From: Marine Group II euryarchaeote MED-G33
GTDB taxonomy: Archaea > Thermoplasmatota > Poseidoniia > Poseidoniales > Thalassarchaeaceae
DNA length: 7,748 nucleotides
Assembly: GCA_949538655.1 (NCBI GenBank)
Contig: CATISE010000098.1
Span: 1-7,748 of the forward strand
Direction of reading: 5' to 3'
The notes beneath the pieces are model-generated. The model searched no databases, had not been told where the DNA came from, and was given only the letters and a program-made list of their open reading frames with translations. Numbering within the stretch: position 1 is the first letter of the stretch; every line of letters starts with the position of its first letter. Position numbers and translations under genes: made by a program. Of the stretch, positions 1-5,534 are shown in pieces.

Positions 1-866
1 ACAGTTGCATTTTCATGTGCAATGGCCCGCTTGGTCACCAAGTTGTAGACATTGGCACTCCAATTCTGGACCGTTGAATAACGAATGTGTGCACCAGGAA
101 GGGCAATCAGTTCAACCACAGCAGAATGAAGTGAATCTGTAGAGTATGTAGGGGCTGTGCATCCTTCGACATAGTGGATTGAAGAACCTTCATCGGCAAT
201 GATCAGCGTTCGTTCAAACTGGCCCATGTTCTTGGCATTGATTCGGAAGTATGCCTGAACTGGCATTTCTACATGAACTCCCTTGGGGACATAGATGAAC
301 GATCCACCCGACCAAACAGCGGTATTGAGTGCACTGAACTTGTTGTCGGCATATGGCACAACAGTGCAGAACCACTTCTTCACCAATTCTGGATATTCTT
401 TGAGTCCTGTATCCATATCGAGGAAAATGACACCTTGTTCTTCAAGATCTTCACGGATGCTGTGGTAAACCGCTTCCGATTCGTATTGTGCGGTCACTCC
501 AGACAACCACTTCTGTTCTGCTTGAGGGATACCCAAGCGGTCAAACGTGTTGCGAATATCTTCGGGAACATCCTCCCAGTCTTTCTCAGTCTTGTCACTG
601 GAGCGAAGGAAATAGGTAATTGCATCAAAGTCGATTTCTTTGAGAACCGACATATTGCCCCATGTTGGCATCGGTCGATCAGCGAAGTGATGGTAGGCCT
701 TGACACGAATCTCAGTCATCCATTCTGGTTCATTCTTGAGTTCTGAAATATCTCGAACAACCTGTTCGGACAATCCACTATCAAACCGAATCGTGTGAGT
801 CTCGGGGTCGTGGAATCCGTAGCGGTAATCCCCGACTGCGTCGCGCGCATCTGTATTTTCAACCAT
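1..866 (-). CDS. sufB: SufB, Fe-S cluster assembly scaffold (C-terminal part beyond window)
   Basis: SufB is the scaffold subunit of the cytoplasmic SUF complex; with SufC (and SufD where present) it builds Fe-S clusters for transfer to apoproteins. My own translation from ATG at 866 stays open for 288 codons to the window edge; full SufB proteins are usually about 470 residues, so roughly 60% is visible. Family landmarks: a GLSE..V..IS..KNEPEWM block at about 31-50, WSGGSF..VPKGV at 185-197, and EGC(T)AP at 234-238 with Cys236, the conserved cysteine in the SufB beta-helix core. The stretch from about 241 to 288 (HSAVVEL, GA.IRYSTVQNWS, YNLVTKRA) continues the helix repeats. The start lies 9 nt after the sufC stop, and a GAGG Shine-Dalgarno sequence overlaps that stop (TGAGG), so the two are very likely co-transcribed and translationally coupled. 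No frameshift is seen. Whether sufD follows is outside the window. Confidence 0.96.
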   Translation of the reverse strand, partial: MVENTDARDAVGDYRYGFHDPETHTIRFDSGLSEQVVRDISELKNEPEWMTEIRVKAYHHFADRPMPTWGNMSVLKEIDFDAITYFLRSSDKTEKDWEDVPEDIRNTFDRLGIPQAEQKWLSGVTAQYESEAVYHSIREDLEEQGVIFLDMDTGLKEYPELVKKWFCTVVPYADNKFSALNTAVWSGGSFIYVPKGVHVEMPVQAYFRINAKNMGQFERTLIIADEGSSIHYVEGCTAPTYSTDSLHSAVVELIALPGAHIRYSTVQNWSANVYNLVTKRAIAHENAT

Positions 867-875
867 CGTATCGCC

Positions 876-1631
876 TCAGTTGTCCTCTCCACTTAGCCAC
901 TCATAGCCCTTTGCTTCAACCTCAAGGGCCAAATCAGCACCACCAGACTTGACGATTTTCCCGTCAATCATGATGTGAACGTGGCTGGGCTTGACATGAT
1001 CCAGGATTCTCTGATAATGGGTAATGATGAGACAACCTGATTCTGACGAGGTTGCACTATTGATGCCGTTTGCAACTGTTTGCAGTGCATCGATGTCCAG
1101 TCCAGAATCAGTCTCGTCCAAAACAGCCAAACGAGGTCGATTCAAGAGAAGTTGAAGGATTTCAAATCGCTTTTTCTCACCACCACTGAATCCATCATTG
1201 ACATAGCGTCCCAGGAATTGCTTGTCTACATCGAGTTCCGCCATCACGGCATTCAACTCGGTCCTGAAATCGCGAGCACCGGGTGCATCATCTCCACGAA
1301 TGGCTTGAACTGACTTTCGCAGGAAGTTGCCAACTTGTAGGCCGGGGACTGCCTGAGGGTATTGGAAGGAAAGGAAGACACCTGCTCGAGCTCTCTCCCA
1401 TGGTTCCATCTCAGTAAGATCTTCACCAAGAAATTCGATTGTACCATCCGTAATTTCGTATGTGGGGTGACCCATGAGCACATTTGCAAGGGTCGATTTA
1501 CCACTACCGTTACGGCCCATTAAGGCGTGAACTTCGCCGGCTTTGATTTCCAAATCAATACCACGCAAAATCACAGTATCTTGGATAGAAACATGTAGAT
1601 TGGAAATTCGTAGGATGGTTTCGCCCGACAT
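876..1631 (-). CDS. sufC: SufC, Fe-S assembly ABC-type ATPase
   Basis: Cytoplasmic ATPase of the SUF Fe-S assembly complex; it binds SufB and drives the conformational change needed for cluster assembly rather than membrane transport. From the chosen start the protein has 251 residues, the usual SufC length. Walker A is GRNGSGKST at 39-47, the Q-loop FQYPQ at 89-93, the signature FSGGEKKR at 148-155, Walker B runs into the SufC-typical DETDSGLDID at 172-181, and the H-loop is THYQR at 204-208. I chose ATG 1631 because AGAGGTG lies 6 nt upstream (1638-1644) and the family match begins just after it. An in-frame ATG at 1685 would add 18 residues without family resemblance and has a weaker ribosome site. 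First gene of the sufCB operon, divergent from nfu. Confidence 0.96.
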   Translation of the reverse strand: MSGETILRISNLHVSIQDTVILRGIDLEIKAGEVHALMGRNGSGKSTLANVLMGHPTYEITDGTIEFLGEDLTEMEPWERARAGVFLSFQYPQAVPGLQVGNFLRKSVQAIRGDDAPGARDFRTELNAVMAELDVDKQFLGRYVNDGFSGGEKKRFEILQLLLNRPRLAVLDETDSGLDIDALQTVANGINSATSSESGCLIITHYQRILDHVKPSHVHIMIDGKIVKSGGADLALEVEAKGYEWLSGEDN

Positions 1632-1637
1632 GAGATG

Positions 1638-1644
1638 CACCTCT
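1638..1644 (-). promoter_or_regulatory. Shine-Dalgarno sequence that decides the sufC start
   Basis: The minus strand reads AGAGGTG, then 6 nt, then ATG (1631-1629). This matches the archaeal anti-Shine-Dalgarno well and supports the shorter SufC over the in-frame ATG at 1685. Confidence 0.65.
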
Positions 1645-1694
1645 GAATTGTACTCGCCAGTCCGCACCTTATCAACCCAACTCATTCACTTTCA

Positions 1695-1709
1695 CGCACC
1701 GTAGGTGCG
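1695..1709. promoter_or_regulatory. Perfect 15-bp inverted repeat between sufC and nfu (candidate operator)
   Basis: The sequence is CGCACC-GTA-GGTGCG, two perfect 6-bp arms around a 3-bp centre. It lies in the 113-bp gap between divergent sufC and nfu. Further GCACC copies on the plus strand lie at 1664-1668 (within CCGCACC, 1662-1668) and 1637-1641, the latter being the complement of the sufC ribosome site. The symmetry and location fit a dimeric regulator acting on both operons, but no known operator consensus was recognised. An RNA hairpin is the alternative. No clear TATA box was seen; CTTACAAG at 1716-1723 is a weak candidate for a leaderless nfu transcript. Confidence 0.4.
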
Positions 1710-1744
1710 GTGAGACTTACAAGTCAACAAATAGTGGCAGCGTT

Positions 1745-2194
1745 ATGGGCGAGGATGACCTTACGGACATTTACCGTCAAGAATCTGCAAAATCTCTTGA
1801 ATCAGAGGCAGCCAAACGTATCGCTGAGGCCGCCGATCCTATTCGCGATGCTAGGTTGCGTGCTACCGCCCTCAAGGATTTACTTGAATCAGATGATTTG
1901 GTACCTGCCATCATTGCCAGATTGGGTATCGTCCGGGCCGCTTTGGAAGGACACGGTGGTGGGGTGAAGGTTGAGAAAGCTACAGCAGATGAGAACGGTG
2001 TCGATTTGGTCATCAATCTGGATGGTGCCTGTATCGCCTGTGGCGCAGCACCGGGTACATTGCAAGGGATTCAGAAAGATCTCCTCGCGACCGGAGAGGT
2101 TTGGCGGGTCCGATTCAGTGAGAGCCTACTCGACACCTTCGATGAACTCGGTAGGGAGTTCGTTCTCAAACATGGAAATGTCACGTTCGTTTGA
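1745..2194 (+). CDS. NifU C-terminal-domain (Nfu-type) Fe-S scaffold/carrier
   Basis: Likely Fe-S cluster scaffold or carrier that receives clusters from the SUF machinery and passes them to target proteins in the cytoplasm. The 149-residue protein has an NifU C-terminal domain at about 55-115: an HGGGV block at 70-74, then GACIACGAAPGTL at 94-106 with the cluster-binding CxxC at Cys96 and Cys99. Residues 10-50 are alanine- and charge-rich and probably helical; residues 116-149 form a tail I cannot assign. There is no N-terminal IscU-like domain, nor the long A-type-like domain of bacterial NfuA, so this is a minimal Nfu. ATG 1745 is the first in-frame ATG; no convincing Shine-Dalgarno precedes it, so the transcript may be leaderless. 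Its position opposite sufCB supports the role. Its 3' end overlaps the convergent phosphatase gene by 14 nt. Confidence 0.9.
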   Translation: MGEDDLTDIYRQESAKSLESEAAKRIAEAADPIRDARLRATALKDLLESDDLVPAIIARLGIVRAALEGHGGGVKVEKATADENGVDLVINLDGACIACGAAPGTLQGIQKDLLATGEVWRVRFSESLLDTFDELGREFVLKHGNVTFV

Positions 2195-2981
2195 ACGCAG
2201 GCCCCTTTCTTCGAGTGTCTCCACCATCGGTTGCTTGAACCAATTCACCAGTACTCAAATCCATCGCAGTCAGCCACCCTGAAGCTGAATCACATGCGCC
2301 AGTATCAATCCCAAACCAGAGTGGCCGACCATCCTTTAATCGATTACCACTCCGTCCAATTTCTCCAATTGGTTGACCCAAGACAGTATGGGTAATACTG
2401 TGCCCAACAACCACAGCTCTTTCTGAATCGACAGGTTTCTTCGCATCGTGGAAGACATCTCTAATCCACAACAATTCTTTTTCCTCTTGTTGATCCAATG
2501 ATTTGCTTGGGTCCAATCCCGCATGGACGAGAACCCAATCATCCAAGACGAGCATGTGGGGCATTTTTGCCATCCATCGTAAATCACGAAACCAATCTTC
2601 TTCGTTCAACTCTTGTTCGGAATTGGCATAACTATCGAGGCACTGTTTGCCACCACTAGCCAACCAATCAAGATTGGGTGACCAATATTGATCTTCATCT
2701 GAAAATCCCAACAAAGCCCAGTATTCGTGATTGCCCCGGATGACGAATGTATCACCTCTTTCCTTGGCAATCCGAATCACCATCCTTGAATCAGGGCCGC
2801 GATCGATGAGGTCACCTAACAATACGACCCTGTCTCCTGGATTCGGGCTGATTTCCGTGATTAGATTCTCCAATGCATCAGAGTGGCCATGCACATCTCC
2901 AATCACCCAAACACGATCACCTCTATTGAGTGCATTCTGCAGTTCAAACTCTGCATCAGAATCACGAATAATTTCAGCCAT
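2181..2981 (-). CDS. PPP-family metallophosphatase (PrpA/ApaH-like)
   Basis: A two-metal phosphoesterase of the calcineurin-like/PPP superfamily, predicted cytoplasmic (no signal peptide or membrane span). All core motifs are present in the 266-residue protein: GDVHGH at 28-33 (metal ligands Asp29 and His31), GDLIDRGPDS at 56-65 (Asp57, Asp60, Arg61), GNHE at 83-86, VHAG at 152-155 (His153), VGHS at 192-195 (His194) and GIDTGA at 224-229. GDLIDRGPDS and GNHE resemble bacterial PrpA/PrpB Ser/Thr phosphatases and the symmetrical diadenosine tetraphosphate hydrolase ApaH. I cannot tell whether the substrate is a phosphoprotein or a dinucleotide. The first in-frame ATG (2981) has GGAG 4 nt upstream and the conserved part begins 20 residues later. 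It overlaps nfu convergently by 14 nt and diverges from the next gene with a 17-nt gap, so it is probably transcribed alone. Confidence 0.88.
   Translation of the reverse strand: MAEIIRDSDAEFELQNALNRGDRVWVIGDVHGHSDALENLITEISPNPGDRVVLLGDLIDRGPDSRMVIRIAKERGDTFVIRGNHEYWALLGFSDEDQYWSPNLDWLASGGKQCLDSYANSEQELNEEDWFRDLRWMAKMPHMLVLDDWVLVHAGLDPSKSLDQQEEKELLWIRDVFHDAKKPVDSERAVVVGHSITHTVLGQPIGEIGRSGNRLKDGRPLWFGIDTGACDSASGWLTAMDLSTGELVQATDGGDTRRKGPAFKRT
2184..2197. repeat. Small inverted repeat at convergent gene ends
   Basis: CGTTC-GTTT-GAACG, a 5-bp stem with a 4-nt loop, sits on the overlap of the nfu and phosphatase 3' ends. It would form a hairpin in either transcript, so a weak bidirectional 3'-end element is possible. 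There is no T-tract, and a stem this short may be chance. Confidence 0.25.
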
Positions 2982-2998
2982 TTTACTCCAATGATAAG

Positions 2999-3394
2999 TT
3001 GTACTTGGTAGTATTTGAACCCTATGAAAATAGATGGGTTGACAAGTCGGACCTCCCTCACAAGTCCATGGCCGACGCCAAGCTTTCCGATATTGTTGAG
3101 GAGGTTTCCTCAGAGGATGGTGTTCGCACGGTGAAAGTGGAAATCACACACAAACATGAGGACCGCTCTTCTGCGACCACATGGGCGATTGCGATTGGTG
3201 TCGTGCTGATTTTGGGTATCGGTCTGTTCTATATCGCCGACAATTCAGATGGTCTATTGCCCGGTGAAGATTCAGTCGTAGGCAATTGTGCGGATGGTAT
3301 TGACAATGACAATGACAACCTCGTCGACCAGAATGATCCGGGTTGCCGTCCCAACGGAGTCTATGACAAAGAGAGCTTCGAAAGCACCTCCTAA
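2999..3394 (+). CDS. Small single-span membrane protein with Asp-rich MopE-like metal-binding motif
   Basis: Hypothetical protein of 131 residues if it starts at TTG 2999. Residues 1-58 are hydrophilic and mixed-charge; residues 60-80 form one clear hydrophobic helix (AIAIGVVLILGIGLFYIA). After a short linker comes Cys97-x-DGIDNDNDNLVD-xx-DPG-Cys116, an Asp/Asn ladder between two cysteines. This resembles the DGxDNDxDGxxDxxDPxC motif seen in MopE-type and other surface proteins of bacteria and marine archaea, thought to bind calcium or copper. The motif is probably outside the cell with the N-terminal part inside, because a cysteine-bracketed loop suits an oxidising environment; that is inference. 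No in-frame ATG lies upstream within the open frame. The only ATG start, at 3068, would give 108 residues and discard a segment that looks like genuine protein, so TTG is preferred but unsure. No function is assigned. Confidence 0.72.
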   Translation: MYLVVFEPYENRWVDKSDLPHKSMADAKLSDIVEEVSSEDGVRTVKVEITHKHEDRSSATTWAIAIGVVLILGIGLFYIADNSDGLLPGEDSVVGNCADGIDNDNDNLVDQNDPGCRPNGVYDKESFESTS

Positions 3395-3409
3395 TCCATC
3401 CGAATGGAT
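3394..3409 (+). repeat. Inverted repeat just after the membrane-protein stop codon
   Basis: ATCCAT-CCGA-ATGGAT, a 6-bp stem with a 4-nt loop, begins on the last base of the TAA stop and ends about 30 nt before tgtA. It could be a 3'-end or processing hairpin. No T-run follows, so it is not a convincing terminator. Confidence 0.3.
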
Positions 3410-3438
3410 GAAAGCCATGAGCCGGCCGCCCTGTCTTG

Positions 3439-5451
3439 ATGACACACGGGCCGACACCGTGCCGCGAAGGCGACCACGGCAAATTTGAGATCACAGAACG
3501 TGATGGCTGGGCTCGTCTAGGAAAGCTCCATTCATCGACTCATATCCTAAACACGCCTTGCCTTCTTCCAGTCATCAACCCCAATATTCGTACTGTCGAA
3601 CCACGCGAAATGTGGGAGAAGTACGGCTTTGAAGCCTTGATTACGAATTCGTATGTGATTTGGAAACACGAGCCGTTGAAAGAACAAGCTCTGGCAGATG
3701 GAGTTCACAAGTTGCTCGATTACCCCGGACTAATCATGACCGATTCAGGCACCTTCCAGAACTACATCTATGGGGATGTGGAAGTTGGTGTTGAAGAAAT
3801 TGTCAATTTCCAGAGAGAAATAGGGGTTGACATCGCGACTATGCTCGATGTATTTGGGACTCCAGATATGACAAAAGAAGAGGTTGAAGATGCGGTAAAT
3901 GAGACGATTTCCCGCTCAGCAGCCTCTCTGGACGCGGCTGGCGAGACGATGCTCAATGGCCCGATTCAAGGTGGTATTTTTGCCGACTTGAGAAAGCAAA
4001 GTGCAGACGGAATGGGTGAACATGGATTTTCAGTCCATCCAATCGGAGGGATTGTCCCTTTGATGGAACGCCAGCGCTATCGTGAATTGGTCGAAATCAT
4101 TCTCGCATGCCGGGAACACATTCCTTGGAACCGTCCGATTCACATGTTTGGCTGCGGCCACCCTCATCTCTTCCCCATCTGCGTCGCTTTGGGGGCCGAT
4201 TTGTTCGATTCTGCAGCCTATGCCTTGTTCGCGAGAGATGATCGTATGTTGATGCCCTGGGGTACAGTCAAGTTAGCCGATTTGAAGGAATTCCCAATTT
4301 CAACATCAGCGCTTTCCGGACACACACCCGCCAGTGTGATGTCGATGGCCGACGATGCACGCTGCGAGTTGCTCGCTAGACACAATCTGGAGATCACAGC
4401 ATCGGAACTTGCACGGTGCCGGCAGGCGATTCGAGACGGAACGATTTGGAAATTGGTCGAGGAAAGAAGTCATACAAATGCGTCCCTCAGAGAGGCAACT
4501 GAGTACCTGTATGCCAACATGCCTGAATCACTAGTTGCTGCAACAAATCCATTACGAGATGGGGGTGTGCGAATGAGTCAGGATTTACCTACATCTCCTC
4601 CTTCCGTCGCAGCCTTAGGTCGTTTATTGAATTCATATCAAACAGATTCTGGGCGAGCGATATTGATTTCTGGAACATCTGGACCGTGGCGTGATCGAAT
4701 CGGTGGGTTGGTACATTCGATTGCCAATCGTTGGCCAGATGCGAACGTTTTGGTTGAAACGCCATTGGGTCTTCTTCCCTACACGATGGAGGATGTCAGT
4801 CCATGGGCCCATCTCATGGGCCCTACTTCAATTTGGGATGGGATGGCACCTGATGATCGGGATTTCGATTTGGCGGCCTTGATGGGTGACGTCACAGATG
4901 TCGTGGAAATTTCATTTGCAAACAACAAAGAAACCAATCTTGAAATCATTGAAGCCGCATTTGGAGATGGCTCTGGTGAAGAGGTTTCAAAGACTGATTT
5001 AGATCGTAAAATGATAGAAGATAAAGTCTGTTATTTCCTCGATGTAGAGCGTGACATTTCGAAGAAACTTTTAGATGGTAGCAGTTTTGTCTATAGCAAA
5101 ACAAAACGTGTCAGAAACGTTCATGCTTCCGACGGCGAACACATCCTCTCTCCACGGATGCGAGATGGCGGTCTCAGCCTGACTCTAGAGGGTGCTCGAC
5201 GTCTTCATGGGAGTGGGATCTCCACCGTTGTTGTCAACGATGATTCTGTACCATTTACTCGAAAAGGCCGCAATGTGATGCACGGATTCATCACTGATGT
5301 GAAAGGGGAATTGAATCCGGGGCTCCCTTGCTTGTTGGAATCAGAAGATGGTACCTTCCTCGGGCATGGTGTAGCGCTCTGTACCGCTTCAGAAGCTCGA
5401 TGCTTTACCAAAGGCATCGCCATCAAGGTCAGAGATGGCATAGGCGAATGA
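3439..5451 (+). CDS. tgtA: Archaeal tRNA-guanine transglycosylase, archaeosine pathway, zinc cysteines missing
   Basis: Exchanges guanine 15 in the tRNA D-loop for preQ0, the first tRNA step of archaeosine synthesis. The 670-residue protein has the TIM-barrel catalytic domain from Phe16 to about 360, a middle region at about 385-545, and a PUA RNA-binding domain at about 575-667 (VVVNDDSVPF, GRNVMHGFI, PGLPCLL, GVALCTASEA, GIAIKVR). Catalytic landmarks are intact: MTDSGTFQ with Asp102, QGGI at 177-180, HPIGGIVPLME at 200-210, and GADLFDSAAYA with Asp257, the nucleophile position. At the zinc site the usual CxCxxC is Ile287, Thr289 and Leu292 in PISTSALSGHTP, while His315 stays at family spacing; the three cysteines are gone although flanks align. 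It is longer than the Pyrococcus enzyme (about 580 residues). ATG 3439 is the only ATG upstream of the homology; TTG at 3436 is an alternative, and no Shine-Dalgarno is seen. The partner enzymes for preQ0 or amidation are not in the window. Confidence 0.93.
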   Translation: MTHGPTPCREGDHGKFEITERDGWARLGKLHSSTHILNTPCLLPVINPNIRTVEPREMWEKYGFEALITNSYVIWKHEPLKEQALADGVHKLLDYPGLIMTDSGTFQNYIYGDVEVGVEEIVNFQREIGVDIATMLDVFGTPDMTKEEVEDAVNETISRSAASLDAAGETMLNGPIQGGIFADLRKQSADGMGEHGFSVHPIGGIVPLMERQRYRELVEIILACREHIPWNRPIHMFGCGHPHLFPICVALGADLFDSAAYALFARDDRMLMPWGTVKLADLKEFPISTSALSGHTPASVMSMADDARCELLARHNLEITASELARCRQAIRDGTIWKLVEERSHTNASLREATEYLYANMPESLVAATNPLRDGGVRMSQDLPTSPPSVAALGRLLNSYQTDSGRAILISGTSGPWRDRIGGLVHSIANRWPDANVLVETPLGLLPYTMEDVSPWAHLMGPTSIWDGMAPDDRDFDLAALMGDVTDVVEISFANNKETNLEIIEAAFGDGSGEEVSKTDLDRKMIEDKVCYFLDVERDISKKLLDGSSFVYSKTKRVRNVHASDGEHILSPRMRDGGLSLTLEGARRLHGSGISTVVVNDDSVPFTRKGRNVMHGFITDVKGELNPGLPCLLESEDGTFLGHGVALCTASEARCFTKGIAIKVRDGIGE

Positions 5452-5502
5452 TGTATGGTCATTCGATGGGATGTTTGATAGAGCATCGATAGTTGGTTCC
5501 AC

Positions 5503-5525
5503 CCGACGATTCGTAGAATCGCCGG
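5503..5525 (+). promoter_or_regulatory. Leader hairpin reaching into the Shine-Dalgarno of the ABC ATPase gene
   Basis: The core is CGATTC-GTA-GAATCG (5507-5521), a perfect 6-bp stem with a GTA loop. The stem can extend by CCG (5503-5505) with CGG (5523-5525) across one A/C mismatch, which pairs the first two bases of the GGAGGG ribosome site (5524-5529). It could tune translation of the transporter operon or be a DNA operator. A possible TATA element, TTTGATA at 5474-5480, would place transcription start near the hairpin's 5' side. All of this is prediction by eye. Confidence 0.4.
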
Positions 5526-5529
5526 AGGG
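5524..5529 (+). promoter_or_regulatory. Strong Shine-Dalgarno sequence of the ABC ATPase gene
   Basis: GGAGGG lies 5 nt before ATG 5535. It fixes that start and marks the first gene of the transporter operon as a leadered transcript. Confidence 0.7.
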
Positions 5530-5534
5530 ATAGA

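Noticed and set aside
273..746. Open plus-strand frame opposite sufB
   Set aside because: It is in codon register with sufB and its translation resembles no family, while the minus strand gives clear SufB.
1632..1685. Longer SufC starting at ATG 1685
   Set aside because: The extra 18 residues lack family match, and a strong ribosome site sits 6 nt before ATG 1631.
1971..2282. Plus-strand open frame running from nfu into the phosphatase gene
   Set aside because: Low-complexity Ser-rich translation in a shifted frame of two well-supported genes.
3394..3409. Hairpin as an intrinsic terminator
   Set aside because: No T-tract follows, so I list it only as an inverted repeat.
3288..3488. Small plus-strand frame across the membrane-protein end and tgtA start
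   Set aside because: Overlaps both genes out of frame, with a Met/Thr/Arg/Pro-rich translation and no ribosome site.
4802..4823. CATGGGCCC direct repeat and ATGGGCCCAT palindrome
   Set aside because: Lies inside tgtA and is explained by ordinary codons for Trp-Ala-His-Leu-Met-Gly-Pro; no regulatory context.
5452..5534. Possible tRNA or small RNA gene in the gap before the ABC operon
   Set aside because: No cloverleaf arms or T-loop consensus could be assembled; only the leader hairpin is supported.
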